Assembly (NCBI RefSeq): GCF_029889885.1
Contig: NZ_JARANY010000007.1
Location: forward strand, 1-64,000
Direction: 5' to 3'
From: Chromohalobacter sp. 296-RDG
GTDB lineage: Bacteria > Pseudomonadota > Gammaproteobacteria > Pseudomonadales > Halomonadaceae
DNA length: 64,000 nucleotides
Below are positions 49,994-59,805 of this stretch, piece after piece. Made by a program: the position numbers and the translations under genes. The notes beneath the pieces were generated by a model. The model was not told where the DNA came from. It saw only the letters and a program-made list of their open reading frames with translations, and did no database searches. Numbering within the stretch: position 1 is the stretch's first letter; each line of letters opens with the position of its first letter.

Positions 49994-50373
49994 TGGTGGA
50001 GGCGGGGGGAATTGAACCCCCGTCCGCCGACACTCACCCATCGGCTCTACATGCTTAGGTCCGTCTTTTAGTTTAGCGCCTCTGGCTCCGACGGGCAGGA
50101 TCCAGCGACGCGATTCCTCTAAGTTTTAGCGGCTGACGCGAGGACAAAGCCAGCCGCGATCCCATCAGTCTGAGCTCGTATCCCATCGGTGATGAATGGG
50201 CACATCACCTCCGGGCCGGACTAGAAGCTAGCAGTTGTTACGCTGCTAGCGCGCCCTGAGCGTAGTTGTCGTCGTTTGCGACTATTTTATCGTAACGTTG
50301 GATTTACGAGATACGTTACGCTCTCGGCATGCACCTCAGGGATTGTCACCGGCGTCGAAGCCATGTCGCCCCC
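49994..50373 (-). ncRNA. ssrA: Transfer-messenger RNA (tmRNA)
   Basis: Rescues stalled ribosomes with SmpB. The 5' end GGGGGCGACATGGCTTCGACG begins at 50373. The 3' end GGTTCAATTCCCCCCGCCTCCACCA closes the tRNA-like domain with an encoded CCA at 49994; total 380 nt. The tag-reading frame (plus-strand 50238-50279, read on minus) encodes ANDDNYAQGALAA then TAA, with the resume GCA codon after TAGTC. The tag keeps the ALAA protease degron. smpB lies directly upstream on the same strand. Confidence 0.98.
50238..50279 (-). other. tmRNA proteolysis-tag reading frame
   Basis: Thirteen codons plus TAA within ssrA, reading ANDDNYAQGALAA. Compared with E. coli ANDENYALAA it has a QG insertion-like extension and Asp for Glu, while the C-terminal ALAA recognised by ClpXP is kept. 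Confidence 0.95.
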
Positions 50374-50495
50374 GTAAGCGTTTCTGCAGTTTAACAGGTT
50401 GGGACGCCCGAGGCTAGTTCAACTCCGTCGCGACGGTTTTTTGTTGCCAGGCGCTTCTTTCTTGATGAGCCTTTCTCGATGCGCTCTTACTGCGT

Positions 50496-50969
50496 TTAGT
50501 GAGCACGCATGATGCGGGCCTTTTCACGGTCCCAGTCGCGGGCTTTTTCCGTGGCGCGCTTGTCATGCATCTTCTTGCCGCGTACTAGCGCGAGCTCGCA
50601 TTTGACGAGGTTTTTCTTCCAGTACAGTTTCAGCGGCACGCAGGTGTGTCCCTTATTCTGGGTGCGCGAGAAGATCTTGGCAATCTCCTTGCGATGCAGC
50701 AGTAATTTGCGTGTCCGCGAGGGATCCGCCACCACATGCGTACTCACGGTGTTGAGTGGCGTGATATGACTGCCCAGTAGCCATGCCTCGCCATTCTTGA
50801 TCAGGATGTAGGTATCGGTGAGCTGCGCCTTGCCGGCGCGCAGGCTTTTGATTTCCCATCCGGCCAGCGATAAGCCGGCCTCGAAGGTCTCGTCGATATG
50901 GTATTCGAAGCGAGCCTTCTTGTTTTGCGCGATGGTGCTCGAGCCGATATTGCCCTTTTTCTTGGCCAT
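50496..50969 (-). CDS. smpB: SsrA-binding protein SmpB
   Basis: Binds tmRNA and delivers it to stalled ribosomes. The 157-residue beta-barrel protein has [38 protein letters not shown] and the C-terminal [27 protein letters not shown] tail that enters the mRNA channel. It ends 122 bases before ssrA on the same strand. It is divergent from ratA, an order widespread in gammaproteobacteria. Confidence 0.97.
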   Translation of the reverse strand: MAKKKGNIGSSTIAQNKKARFEYHIDETFEAGLSLAGWEIKSLRAGKAQLTDTYILIKNGEAWLLGSHITPLNTVSTHVVADPSRTRKLLLHRKEIAKIFSRTQNKGHTCVPLKLYWKKNLVKCELALVRGKKMHDKRATEKARDWDREKARIMRAH

Positions 50970-51106
50970 GGAACCTCTACATTACTATGCACTATGCGCC
51001 GAATCTGCTAGCCCCATGACATGGGGGAAGGCGTGATATCATTCAAGGACTTGATGTTAACCTTCCATCATACGCGCACGGCGCAACAAAGTCAGCGGAG
51101 TGATGA

Positions 51107-51547
51107 ATGCCTACGGTCAACCGGTCCGCCTTGGTAAGACATTCATGCAAGGCGATGTTCGATCTGGTCAACGATTTCGAGAGTTATCCTAAATTCTTGC
51201 CGGGATGCCGTCGTGCACGGGTCATCGAGCACGAAGAGGGGCGCTATCTAATAGGTGAAATGACTTTGGGTAAAGGGAACGTGGAACAGACCTTGGCCAC
51301 GCGTAACGACCTCTATCCCTATGAGCGCATTGAGCTGTCCTTGGCCGAGGGGCCTTTCAAACGTCTCAATGGCCGCTGGCTTTTCACGCCGATGGGCGAG
51401 TCGGCCTGTCGGGTGAGCCTGGAAATGGAGTTTGAATTTTCCAATCGCCTTTTGGGAATGGCGTTTGGCAAGTTTTTTCAACAAGTTGCCGGCCAGTTGG
51501 TCGACGCGTTCACGCGTCGCGCGGATGCGCTTTATGGTCACCAGTGA
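51107..51547 (+). CDS. ratA: RatA-type START/coenzyme Q-binding protein
   Basis: SRPBCC-fold protein of 146 residues. RatA has been described as an inhibitor of 70S assembly in E. coli, while relatives bind ubiquinone (Coq10-like). It shows VNRSALVRHSCKAMFDLVNDFESYPKFLPGCRRARV at the start and LNGRWLFTPM then GMAFGKFFQQVAGQLVDAFTRRAD near the end. It overlaps the next gene, rnfH/ratB, by 14 bases; the pair is conserved opposite smpB. Confidence 0.9.
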   Translation: MPTVNRSALVRHSCKAMFDLVNDFESYPKFLPGCRRARVIEHEEGRYLIGEMTLGKGNVEQTLATRNDLYPYERIELSLAEGPFKRLNGRWLFTPMGESACRVSLEMEFEFSNRLLGMAFGKFFQQVAGQLVDAFTRRADALYGHQ

Positions 51548-51851
51548 CATCGCGCAAACGCACATCAACGTTGAGGTCGCCTTCGCGGAACCTCATCGCC
51601 AGCATATCGTCGCGCTCACGGTGCCCTCAGGGACTTCAGCGCGCGACGTGGTCGCGATGGCTGACTTGCCGACCCTGTTCCCCGAACGCGGGACAGACTT
51701 CTTCCGTCATGCGCCACTAGGAATCTACGGGCAGGCATTGCGCGAACCGGAACGACATACGCTAGTGGAAGGGGATCGCGTCGAGGTCTATCGTCCATTG
51801 GCGGTCGACCCCAAGCAAGCGCGTTTGGCGCGGGCTCGGGGAGGCGACTGA
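51534..51851 (+). CDS. rnfH: RnfH family ubiquitin-like protein (RatB)
   Basis: Small beta-grasp protein (105 residues from ATG 51534; another ATG lies at 51525). It shows INVEVAFAEPHRQHIVALTVPSGTSARDVVAM, GIYGQALREPERHTLVEGDRVEVYRPLAVDPKQARLARA, typical for UPF0125/RnfH. Its function is unsettled; the family is found in Rnf operons and paired with ratA. It overlaps ratA, suggesting coupled translation. It is convergent with bamE, 16 bases away. Confidence 0.9.
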   Translation: MVTSDIAQTHINVEVAFAEPHRQHIVALTVPSGTSARDVVAMADLPTLFPERGTDFFRHAPLGIYGQALREPERHTLVEGDRVEVYRPLAVDPKQARLARARGGD

Positions 51852-51867
51852 GCATAGCGTGACGCGC

Positions 51868-52299
51868 TTACTCTTCCGGAGCGTAACTGGGGCCCGCTGC
51901 GGGAGCGACGTCGCCTGGCCCGGAACCTTCCACTGCCGGGCCGGGGCCACTCTGAGTCGAGATGTCGACATTATCCTCAATGTCGCCTTCACGCTCGATG
52001 TCGGCCAGCTTGTCGTTCTGGAAGGTCAACGTCACATGTTTTTCTTCCACATCGCCATAGGCTTCGTCGAGGTAGAAGACGTAGTCCCAGCGATTCTTGT
52101 CGAACGGGCCTTGCAGCAAGGGGCTGCCCATTACATAGCGCACCTGCTCCTTGGTCATGCCAGTCTCGAGTTGCGAGACCATGTCCTTGGTGATGAGATT
52201 GCCCTGCGCCAGGTCGCGTTTGTAAACGCCTACGTAGCTGCACCCGCTGACGAGCACCAGGGCGACGGAAAAGGTGACTGTTTTAATCAAGTTTTGCAT
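51868..52299 (-). CDS. bamE: Outer membrane protein assembly factor BamE
   Basis: Lipoprotein of the BAM complex (143 residues). It has a signal peptide with lipobox LVSGC, then YVGVYKRDLAQGNLITKDMVSQLETGMTKEQVRYVMGSPLLQGPFDKNRWDYVFYL, the SmpA/OmlA core with the phosphatidylglycerol-binding loop region. The C-terminal 40 residues are acidic and Pro/Gly-rich. It is divergent from fur, the usual arrangement. Confidence 0.95.
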   Translation of the reverse strand: MQNLIKTVTFSVALVLVSGCSYVGVYKRDLAQGNLITKDMVSQLETGMTKEQVRYVMGSPLLQGPFDKNRWDYVFYLDEAYGDVEEKHVTLTFQNDKLADIEREGDIEDNVDISTQSGPGPAVEGSGPGDVAPAAGPSYAPEE

Positions 52300-52377
52300 T
52301 TGCGCCTATCATTCACTATCGTTGCGTGGATTGATCATACCTGACCTACCACGATACTGCGAAGAGCAACCGCAACC

Positions 52378-52830
52378 ATGGCCGATCAGAACCAGGAACT
52401 GCGCAAGGCGGGGCTAAAAGTCACCTTGCCGCGTGTCAAGATCCTGCAAATTCTCGAAAGTACGCAGGACCAACACCATCTGAGCGCCGAAGATGTCTAT
52501 AAGGCTCTGCTCGACGCAGGTGACGATGTCGGTCTGGCAACTGTGTATCGTGTCTTGACCCAGTTCGAGACGGCGGGGCTGGTGATTCGTCACAATTTCG
52601 ATGGCGGGCATGCCGTGTTCGAATTGTCGCAGGAAGAGCATCACGATCATATGGTGTGCCTGGAAAGCGGCGAGATTATCGAATTCTTCGACGACACCAT
52701 CGAGCGGCGTCAACGCGAGATCGCCGAGGAGCACGGCTTCGAACTCGTCGACCATGCGCTGGTGCTGTACGTACGCCCCAAGGGTTCTAGCGTGACGCGT
52801 CAAGAAGGCTCGGGGCCTGGCAAGAAGTAG
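52378..52830 (+). CDS. fur: Ferric uptake regulator Fur
   Basis: Iron-sensing dimeric repressor (150 residues). The winged-helix domain contains LRKAGLKVTLPRVKILQILE and GLATVYRVLTQFETAGLV. The metal-binding domain has HHDHMVCLESGEIIEFFDDTIERRQREIA. The first Cys of the E. coli CxxC structural-zinc motif is present but the second is Ser (CLES), as reported for some other Fur proteins that lack this zinc. It is divergent from bamE. Its likely targets in this window are the sRNA candidate and possibly the FecBCD-type operon. Confidence 0.96.
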   Translation: MADQNQELRKAGLKVTLPRVKILQILESTQDQHHLSAEDVYKALLDAGDDVGLATVYRVLTQFETAGLVIRHNFDGGHAVFELSQEEHHDHMVCLESGEIIEFFDDTIERRQREIAEEHGFELVDHALVLYVRPKGSSVTRQEGSGPGKK

Positions 52831-52855
52831 TCCGAGCAGTTAGCGTACACCAATG

Positions 52856-52883
52856 ACGAAACCGGCCTTCATGGCCGGTTTCG
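52856..52883. terminator. Hairpin terminator between fur and recN
   Basis: GACGAAACCGGCC / GGCCGGTTTCGTC, a 13-bp stem with a short loop, followed by GTTTCG. The T tract is modest. It separates convergent fur and recN. Confidence 0.7.
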
Positions 52884-52937
52884 TCGTTTCGTACCCCTCA
52901 TCATTGAGGACGACTATAGGGCTGGAGCCAGGTTAGC

Positions 52938-54611
52938 TCAATGCTGGGCGTGCTGGCTGGCGTCGAGCATTTCGCGAGCGTGCGCCAGTGTACGGTCGGA
53001 TAGTTTGACGCCGCCGAGCATGCGGGCCAGTTCGCGTACGCGGCCGGCGTCGTCGAGCAACGCCATGTGCGTCAGTGTGGTGTCGCGCTCGGCGCGCTTC
53101 TCGATATGCAGGTGGTGGTGCGCCTGGGCTGCGACTTGCGGCCGGTGCGTTACGGTGAGGATCTGCCCTTGTGCGCCGAGGCGGCGCAGCAATTGGCCGA
53201 CGATCTCGGCGGTGGCGCCGGAAATGCCGACATCGACTTCGTCGAAGACCATGCTGGGCACGGTGCTGTGCTGCGCGGCGACGACCTGGATCGCCAGACT
53301 GATGCGCGACAACTCACCGCCAGAGGCGACCTTGTTCAAGGGGCGTGCTGGCTGACCGGGGTTGGCACTGATCATGAAGCGGACTTGGTCGATCCCTTCG
53401 GTCTGAGGTGTCTCGCGCGGCGAAATGGCAACCTCGAAAGTCGCTTTGCCCAGTCCCAGGAAGGCCAGTTGGGCCTGCACGGCCTCGCCGAAGGTGCGTG
53501 CCGCCTCGAGGCGGGCTTCGCTGACTGCACGTGCCTGCTGTCTGTAGGTGTCGCGGATCTGCTCCACTTCTTCGGTGAGTGCTTCCAGGTCATGTTCACC
53601 ACCTTCGAGACTCGCCAGTTCGTCGCTCAGGCGCTGATGCAGGTCGCGCAATTCCTCGGGCATGACATGATGCTTGCGTGCGATGCGATGCACTTCGCCG
53701 AGGCGGGCATCGACCTCCGTCAGTCGTTGAGGATCGAGCTCGGTGGTGTCGACGAAGCGATGTAGTTCGCGTGCCGCTTCCTCGATTTGTATTTGCGCTT
53801 CGCCCAGCATGGCCAGGGCGTCTGCAAGCTGGCGTTGGGTCTTTTCGGGGGCGCTTCCCAGGCGGGCGTTGGCGTGATGCAGTAATGAAAGCGCTCCGTG
53901 CTCGTCCTGATCGCAACAGTCGGCGGCGAACTGGGCGTCCCCCAGGACTTCCTCAAGGTTGGCCAGTTGGGTTTGTTCGTCCTCCAGCGTCTCGAGCTCG
54001 CCTTCGGCGAGCGCCAGTTGATCCAACTCCTCGACCTGGTAACGCAGTAGCTGACGCCGTGCCTGCACTTCATTGCCACTTTCTTGCAGCTCGCGCAGTC
54101 GCCGGTGGCGTGCCCGCCAATGATGAAAGTGCTCGCCAAGGGTCGCCACAGCCTCGGTCTGGCCGGCATAGGTGTCGAGCAAGCGCAAGTGAGTTTCTTC
54201 GCGCAAGAGCGCTTGATGGGCGTGTTGGCTGTGGACCTCGATGAGGTGCTCGCCGAGCGTTCTCAGGTCGCTCACCGTGACCGGTTGGCCGTTGATCCAG
54301 GCCTTGGAGCGCCCCGAGGCGGTGACGACGCGCCGCAGCAAGCACTCGTCTTGCGGTAGTTCTCGTTCGGCGAGCCAGGCACGGGCGTCGGCGAGCTGGG
54401 CGATTTCGAAGCGCGCACTGATATCCGCGCGTTCACAGCCGTGGCGCACGCTGCCCACGTCGGCGCGCTCTCCCAGGCATAGTCCGAGGGCGCCGAGCAT
54501 GATCGATTTGCCGGCGCCGGTCTCACCGGTGATGGCCGTCATACCGTCGTGCAGGTCTAGATCGAGGCGCTCGACGATGGCGTAGTCGCGAATGGCAAGC
54601 TGTATCAGCAT
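52938..54611 (-). CDS. recN: DNA repair protein RecN
   Basis: SMC-like ATPase for double-strand-break repair (557 residues). Walker A is ITGETGAGKSIMLGALGLCLG at the N-terminus. Two coiled-coil arms span about residues 150-390, the signature is NKVASGGELSRISLAIQVV, and Walker B is PSMVFDEVDVGISGATAEIVG. It is convergent with fur and divergent from grpE. No LexA box was recognised upstream. Confidence 0.95.
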   Translation of the reverse strand: MLIQLAIRDYAIVERLDLDLHDGMTAITGETGAGKSIMLGALGLCLGERADVGSVRHGCERADISARFEIAQLADARAWLAERELPQDECLLRRVVTASGRSKAWINGQPVTVSDLRTLGEHLIEVHSQHAHQALLREETHLRLLDTYAGQTEAVATLGEHFHHWRARHRRLRELQESGNEVQARRQLLRYQVEELDQLALAEGELETLEDEQTQLANLEEVLGDAQFAADCCDQDEHGALSLLHHANARLGSAPEKTQRQLADALAMLGEAQIQIEEAARELHRFVDTTELDPQRLTEVDARLGEVHRIARKHHVMPEELRDLHQRLSDELASLEGGEHDLEALTEEVEQIRDTYRQQARAVSEARLEAARTFGEAVQAQLAFLGLGKATFEVAISPRETPQTEGIDQVRFMISANPGQPARPLNKVASGGELSRISLAIQVVAAQHSTVPSMVFDEVDVGISGATAEIVGQLLRRLGAQGQILTVTHRPQVAAQAHHHLHIEKRAERDTTLTHMALLDDAGRVRELARMLGGVKLSDRTLAHAREMLDASQHAQH

Positions 54612-54710
54612 GAAAACCTCCGGGTGTCGGAAACGAAGCTGATCTCTGTGTGTTTATACAGTAGTTGGGTGAGGGCTTCAATTACCAGTCATCGCAAGCG
54701 GTATGGGTGG

Positions 54711-54739
54711 CTTGAGATCGTTCATCTCATCCCCATATA
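54711..54739 (+). promoter_or_regulatory. Sigma32 heat-shock promoter for grpE-dnaK-dnaJ
   Basis: -35 CTTGAGA (54711-54717), 13-bp spacer, -10 CCCCATATA (54731-54739), close to the RpoH consensus CTTGAAA ... CCCCATNT. It lies about 58 bases before the grpE start. Confidence 0.85.
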
Positions 54740-54796
54740 GGAGGCAATCGCTTATTAGATGCGGCTTCGGGCCGCGCCAGCTGTCAGGAGAAACTC

Positions 54797-55429
54797 ATGG
54801 CCAAAGACCCGCAGACCCCGACCGAGGAAGAGCTGGCTCGCGCTGAGCGTGATGCCGAACCCCAGCCGGACGACACCACTGGAGACGATACCGAACTCGA
54901 AGGTGTCGTCGAGGATGTCGAGGCCAGTGAGGCCGGTGCCGAGGCGCTCGAAAACCCGGAAGCCGACGCGCTGGCTGTGCGTGTCGAAGAATTGGAGCAA
55001 GCCTTGACGGAGTCCAAGGATCAGGCAGCGCGTGCCGCTGCCGAAGCGCAGAACGTGCGTCGCCGCGCCGAGCAGGATGTCGAAAAGGCACGCAAGTTCG
55101 CCCTGGAGAAATTCGTCAAGGAACTGCTGCCGGTGATCGACAGCCTGGAAAAGGCTTTGGAGTCGATGCAGGAAGGCGCTAGCGAGGTGCATCGCGAAGG
55201 GGTCTCGATGACCCTGAAGCTGCAGCTCGACGTGCTTAACAAGTTCGGCGTGGAAGCTGTCGATCCGCAAGGTGAGCCGTTCGACCCGCAGGTGCATGAA
55301 GCCATGACCATGGCGCCCAACCCTGAAGTTGAGCCCAACACCGTGATCGAAGTCATGCAAAAGGGGTATTTGTTAAATGGACGTCTGGTACGTCCGGCGA
55401 TGGTAGTCGTCAGCCAAGCCGCCAATTGA
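54797..55429 (+). CDS. grpE: Nucleotide exchange factor GrpE
   Basis: Releases ADP from DnaK (210 residues). It has an acidic disordered N-terminus, a long coiled-coil helix (about 60-115), then [24 protein letters not shown] and the C-terminal beta domain [53 protein letters not shown] lies 9 bases upstream. It is the first gene after the sigma32 promoter. Confidence 0.96.
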   Translation: MAKDPQTPTEEELARAERDAEPQPDDTTGDDTELEGVVEDVEASEAGAEALENPEADALAVRVEELEQALTESKDQAARAAAEAQNVRRRAEQDVEKARKFALEKFVKELLPVIDSLEKALESMQEGASEVHREGVSMTLKLQLDVLNKFGVEAVDPQGEPFDPQVHEAMTMAPNPEVEPNTVIEVMQKGYLLNGRLVRPAMVVVSQAAN

Positions 55430-55559
55430 TGTGGCAGGGGAGGGATGTGACGTCGATACCCTTGAAAGGCGTGACCCCACCCCCCAAATAGACGAACAAC
55501 GAGGCGGCAATGCCGCCGACGAACACGAAACAGTCAAGCAACGATTTTGAGGTATTCCA

Positions 55560-57494
55560 ATGGGACGCATCATCGGTATTGATTTGGGGACCACCAACTC
55601 CTGTGTTGCCATCCTGGACGGCGGCGACGCGAAGGTGATCGAAAACGCGGAAGGTACACGTACCACGCCCTCCATCATCGCCTACACCGACGATGGTGAG
55701 ACGCTGGTCGGCCAGGCTGCCAAGCGCCAGGCCGTGACCAACCCCAGCAACACGCTGTATGCGATCAAGCGCCTGATCGGCCGCAAGTTCAAGGACGATG
55801 TCGTCCAGAAAGACATCAAGATGGTGCCTTATGCTATCACCGAGGCCGATAATGGCGACGCTTGGGTCGAGGTCAAGGGCAGCAAGCTGGCTCCACCGCA
55901 GGTCAGTGCGGAAGTCCTGAAGAAGATGAAGAAGACCGCCGAGGACTATCTCGGGGAAGAAGTCACCGACGCGGTGGTCACCGTGCCGGCGTACTTCAAC
56001 GACAGCCAGCGTCAGGCCACCAAGGATGCCGGTCGCATCGCTGGTCTCGAAGTCAAGCGCATCATCAACGAGCCGACGGCGGCGGCGCTGGCCTATGGCA
56101 TGGACAAGTCGCGTGGCGACAAGACCATCGCTGTCTATGACTTGGGCGGCGGTACCTTCGATATCTCCATTATCGAAGTGGCCGATGTCGATGGCGAGAC
56201 CCAGTTCGAAGTGTTGGCCACCAACGGTGACACCTTCCTGGGTGGCGAAGACTTCGATCTGGCGTTGATCAACTATCTGGTCGACCAGTTCAAGTCCGAC
56301 AGTGGCATCGACCTGTCCGGCGACAATCTGGCCATGCAGCGCCTCAAGGAAGCTGCCGAGAAGGCCAAGATCGAGCTGTCCAGCGCGCAGCAGACCGAGG
56401 TCAATCTGCCGTACATCACCGCCGATAACACTGGGCCCAAGCACCTCAATGTCAAGATTACACGGGCCAAGCTCGAGTCGCTGGTCGAAGACCTGGTCAA
56501 GCGGTCGCTGGGGCCATGCAAGACCGCGCTGAGCGACGCTGGCCTGTCTGCGTCCGAGATCGACGATGTGATTCTGGTCGGCGGCCAGACGCGCACGCCG
56601 CTGGTGCAGTCCAAGGTGGCTGAATTCTTCGGCAAGGACGCTCGCAAGGACGTCAACCCGGATGAAGCCGTGGCCGTGGGCGCGGCAATCCAGGGCGGCG
56701 TACTGGGCGGCGACGTCAAGGATGTGCTGCTGCTCGACGTCACGCCGTTGACCCTGGGCATCGAAACTCTGGGTGGCGTGATGACGCCGCTGATCGAGAA
56801 GAACACCACCATCCCGACCAAGAAGACTCAAACCTTCTCGACGGCGGATGATAACCAGACGGCCGTGACCATTCACGTGCAGCAGGGTGAGCGCAAGCAG
56901 TCCAACGGCAACAAGTCACTGGGTCGCTTCGATCTGGCCGATATCCCGCCGGCACCGCGTGGCGTGCCGCAGATCGAAGTTGCATTCGATCTGGACGCCA
57001 ACGGCATCCTCAACGTCTCCGCCAAGGACAAGGCGACTGGCAAGGAACAGTCCATCGTCATCCAGGCCTCCGGCGGTCTTTCCGACGAAGAGATCGATCA
57101 GATGGTCGAGGACGCCGAGGCGCATGAGGCCGAGGACAAGAAGTTCGAGGAACTGGTACAGCTGCGTAACCAGGCCGATGGCATGGTCCACGCCGCGCGC
57201 AAGACCCTCGAAGAAGCCGGCGACAAGGTCGAGGCCAGCGAGAAAGAGCAGATCGAGACCGCGATCAGCGAGCTCGAAGAAGCGACTAAGGGCGATGACC
57301 AGGAGCATATCCAGGCCAAGCTCGACGCGCTGACCGAAGCCTCCGGCAATCTGGCGCAGAAGATGTACGCCGAACAAGGCGATGCGAGCGCTGAGGGCGG
57401 CGAGCAACAAGCCGACGACGGCGCCCAGAAGAAAGAAGACGATGTGGTTGACGCCGAGTACGAGGAAGTCAACGACGACCAGAAAAAGCAGTAA
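55560..57494 (+). CDS. dnaK: Chaperone DnaK (Hsp70)
   Basis: ATP-driven chaperone (644 residues). The nucleotide-binding domain shows [57 protein letters not shown] and [13 protein letters not shown]. The interdomain linker is [18 protein letters not shown]. The substrate domain and lid are followed by the EEV-like C-terminus (VVDAEYEEV...). It follows grpE by 130 bases and precedes dnaJ by 90. Confidence 0.98.
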   Translation: MGRIIGIDLGTTNSCVAILDGGDAKVIENAEGTRTTPSIIAYTDDGETLVGQAAKRQAVTNPSNTLYAIKRLIGRKFKDDVVQKDIKMVPYAITEADNGDAWVEVKGSKLAPPQVSAEVLKKMKKTAEDYLGEEVTDAVVTVPAYFNDSQRQATKDAGRIAGLEVKRIINEPTAAALAYGMDKSRGDKTIAVYDLGGGTFDISIIEVADVDGETQFEVLATNGDTFLGGEDFDLALINYLVDQFKSDSGIDLSGDNLAMQRLKEAAEKAKIELSSAQQTEVNLPYITADNTGPKHLNVKITRAKLESLVEDLVKRSLGPCKTALSDAGLSASEIDDVILVGGQTRTPLVQSKVAEFFGKDARKDVNPDEAVAVGAAIQGGVLGGDVKDVLLLDVTPLTLGIETLGGVMTPLIEKNTTIPTKKTQTFSTADDNQTAVTIHVQQGERKQSNGNKSLGRFDLADIPPAPRGVPQIEVAFDLDANGILNVSAKDKATGKEQSIVIQASGGLSDEEIDQMVEDAEAHEAEDKKFEELVQLRNQADGMVHAARKTLEEAGDKVEASEKEQIETAISELEEATKGDDQEHIQAKLDALTEASGNLAQKMYAEQGDASAEGGEQQADDGAQKKEDDVVDAEYEEVNDDQKKQ

Positions 57495-57584
57495 CCACGA
57501 CGTCTGATGCTCGCATGATGGCAGCGCGGGGGATGCTCTCCCGCGTTGCTGTTTGCGCAGCGCCGACACGGAGGCGGACCATCC

Positions 57585-58724
57585 ATGTCCAAACGTGACT
57601 ATTACGAAGTATTGGGCATCGAGCGGGGAGCTGATCAGAAAGAGATCAAAAAAGCTTACCGTCGACTCGCCCAGAAGTACCATCCGGATCGCAACCCGGA
57701 TGACGACACCTCGGCGGAGAAGTTCCGCGAAGTCTCCGATGCTTATGAAGTCCTCGCCGATGAAGAAAAGCGTGCTGCCTATGACCAGTTCGGCCACGAC
57801 GGCGTTGATGGCCAAGGTGGCGGCGGCTTCGGCGGCGGTGGCGCCGGTGCAGGCGGCTTCAGCGATATCTTCGGCGATGTGTTCGGCGATATCTTTGGGG
57901 GCGGCGGTCGTCGCAACCCCAATGCGCCGCAGCGTGGTGCCGATCTGCGCTACAACCTTGAGGTCGATCTCGAGGACGCCGTTGCCGGTACCACGGTCGA
58001 CATTCGCGTGCCGCGTCACGTCGCGTGTGAGCATTGCGATGGCGATGGCGCCGAGCCGGGCTCCAGCAAAGAGACCTGCCCAACCTGTCACGGTCAGGGT
58101 CAGGTGCGCATGCAGCAAGGCTTCTTCGCCGTGCAGCAGACCTGCCCAACCTGTCATGGCGCCGGTCAGAGCATCAAGGTGCCGTGCCGCAAGTGTCATG
58201 GCGAAGGGCGCGTGCGCGAAACGCGGACCTTGTCGGTGAAAATCCCCGCCGGGGTCGATACCGGTGATCGGATTCGTCTCAACCACGAAGGTGAGTCGGG
58301 GCTCAACGGTGGGCCGCCGGGTGATCTTTACGTGCAGGCGGCAATCAAGCCGCACCCGATCTTCGAGCGTGACGGTCGCCACCTGCTGTGTGACGTGCCG
58401 ATCAACTTCATCGATGCGACGCTTGGCGGTGAACTGGAAGTGCCGACCCTGGACGGCCGGATCAAGCTGAAGATTCCGCCGGAGACCCAGACCGGTAAAA
58501 TGTTCCGGCTCAAGGGCAAGGGCGTCAAACCGGTCCGTGGCGGCCCGCCTGGCGATCTGCTTTGCAAGGTCGTGGTGGAAACGCCGGTCGACTTGAGCGA
58601 AGAACAGAAGGACTTGCTGCGCCGCTTCCAGGAAAGCCTGGATGGCAGCAACAGCCATCACTCGCCAAAGAAAAGCAACTTCTTCGATGGCGTGAAGAAG
58701 TTCTTCGAGGACATGAAGCCGTAA
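57585..58724 (+). CDS. dnaJ: Chaperone DnaJ (Hsp40)
   Basis: DnaK co-chaperone (379 residues from the ATG at 57585). It shows the J domain with HPD (YHPDRNPDD), a Gly/Phe-rich linker ([20 protein letters not shown]), and four zinc-finger repeats [32 protein letters not shown]. The C-terminal substrate domains follow. It is the last gene of the heat-shock operon. In many relatives dapB follows directly; here about 4.7 kb of transporter genes intervene. Confidence 0.97.
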   Translation: MSKRDYYEVLGIERGADQKEIKKAYRRLAQKYHPDRNPDDDTSAEKFREVSDAYEVLADEEKRAAYDQFGHDGVDGQGGGGFGGGGAGAGGFSDIFGDVFGDIFGGGGRRNPNAPQRGADLRYNLEVDLEDAVAGTTVDIRVPRHVACEHCDGDGAEPGSSKETCPTCHGQGQVRMQQGFFAVQQTCPTCHGAGQSIKVPCRKCHGEGRVRETRTLSVKIPAGVDTGDRIRLNHEGESGLNGGPPGDLYVQAAIKPHPIFERDGRHLLCDVPINFIDATLGGELEVPTLDGRIKLKIPPETQTGKMFRLKGKGVKPVRGGPPGDLLCKVVVETPVDLSEEQKDLLRRFQESLDGSNSHHSPKKSNFFDGVKKFFEDMKP

Positions 58725-58747
58725 AGCCGCGTTCTCGATGGCATGCT

Positions 58748-58782
58748 CGAGGCCCCGCGCTCCGCAAGGAGGCGGGGCCTCG
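58748..58782 (+). terminator. Probable terminator after dnaJ
   Basis: CGAGGCCCCGC / GCGGGGCCTCG, an 11-bp stem with a 13-base loop, 24 bases after the dnaJ stop. The following T tract is weak (TCGTGTC). Confidence 0.55.
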
Positions 58783-58911
58783 TCGTGTCACTTCCCGCAG
58801 AATTTCGATCCGATACGAGAACTGTTCCCATCCGCAGTGATATCATGATCGTATCTCCAGGGCCCGTGAATCGTCGCGCCCGGCTCGCTTGAAAGACGCT
58901 CGAGGACGCTC

Positions 58912-59805
58912 ATGAATAACGTCGCGGATCGGCCGCTGGCCGGCATCGTGCTTCGGCTGCTGTCGGGCATTCTCTTCACGGGGATGATGGTGTGCGTCAA
59001 GGCGGTGAGCACGCAGGTGCCGCTGGGGCAGACCGTGTTCTTCCGCTCGGCCTTCGCGCTGCTGCCGATCGTGATCTTCATGACCTGGCGGCGGGAATTT
59101 CCCCGGGCGCTGGCGACGCGCAAGCCGTTGGGGCATCTGGTGCGCTCGGGGTTGGGAGCGGCGGCGATGTTCGCTTCCTTCGCTGCGGTGGCGCGGCTGC
59201 CGGTGGCCGAGGCGACGCTGCTGGCCCAGCTGTCGCCGGTGGCCATGGCGGTGGGCGGCGTGTTGCTGCTTGGTGAGCGCTTCACCCTGCACCGTGCGGC
59301 GGCCTTCGCGCTGGTGCTGATGGGCGTGGCAGCGCTGGTGATGCCCGATCTGGGCGAGTCCCGGGGGCAGGTGATGGGCTACGCGCTGGGTATTCTCGCC
59401 GCGCTGCTGACGGCGGGCGCGCTGGTGACGGTGCGGCGTATCTCGCGTACCGAGACGGCGGCGTCCATTGCCTTCTACTTCGTGCTGGTCACGGCGCTGG
59501 CGGGGCTCGCCACGTTGCCGCTTGGCTGGATGGCGGTCTCGGGGCAGACGTTGGCGTTGCTGGTGATGGCGGGATTGTTCGGCGGTGCCGCGCATATCTG
59601 CATGACCCTGGCGCTACGCTACGCTGAGGTCTCGCGCTTGGCACCCTTCGAGTACGTGGCGCTGATCTGGCCGGTGCTGGCCGATCTGCTGATTTTCGGA
59701 CTGCCTCTCTCCAGCGGCTTTGTGGTGGCCCTGCCGCTGGTACTGGGCGGGGCGACCCTGGCGGCGCTGGAGGGGCGGCGGCTCAGACGGCCTCTTCGAC
59801 AATGA
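58912..59805 (+). CDS. EamA/DMT superfamily transporter
   Basis: Ten-helix drug/metabolite exporter (297 residues) built from two EamA repeats. Repeat 1 includes LRLLSGILFTGMMVCVKAVS, RSAFALLPIVIFM, and AEATLLAQLSPVAMAVGGVLLLGERFTLHRAAAFALVLMGVAALV. Repeat 2 includes ALGILAALLTAGALVTVRRIS, and FEYVALIWPVLADLLIFGLPLSSGFVVALPLVLGGATLAAL. The substrate is unknown. Its last 23 bases overlap the convergent ABC ATPase gene. Confidence 0.88.
   Translation: MNNVADRPLAGIVLRLLSGILFTGMMVCVKAVSTQVPLGQTVFFRSAFALLPIVIFMTWRREFPRALATRKPLGHLVRSGLGAAAMFASFAAVARLPVAEATLLAQLSPVAMAVGGVLLLGERFTLHRAAAFALVLMGVAALVMPDLGESRGQVMGYALGILAALLTAGALVTVRRISRTETAASIAFYFVLVTALAGLATLPLGWMAVSGQTLALLVMAGLFGGAAHICMTLALRYAEVSRLAPFEYVALIWPVLADLLIFGLPLSSGFVVALPLVLGGATLAALEGRRLRRPLRQ

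Noticed and set aside
50430-50446. Plus-strand hairpin CCGTCGCGACGG plus six T between smpB and ssrA
   Set aside because: It has terminator form, but no plus-strand gene ends there and the flanking genes read minus. It may be an element of the ssrA promoter region or chance.
52306-52322. Possible Fur box between bamE and fur
   Set aside because: Only about 8 of 14 informative positions fit; too weak to claim autoregulation.
55410-58661. Two very long minus-strand frames (488 and 581 codons) opposite dnaK and dnaJ
   Set aside because: Antisense open frames over dnaK are a well-known artefact of its codon usage; no ribosome-binding sites or domains.
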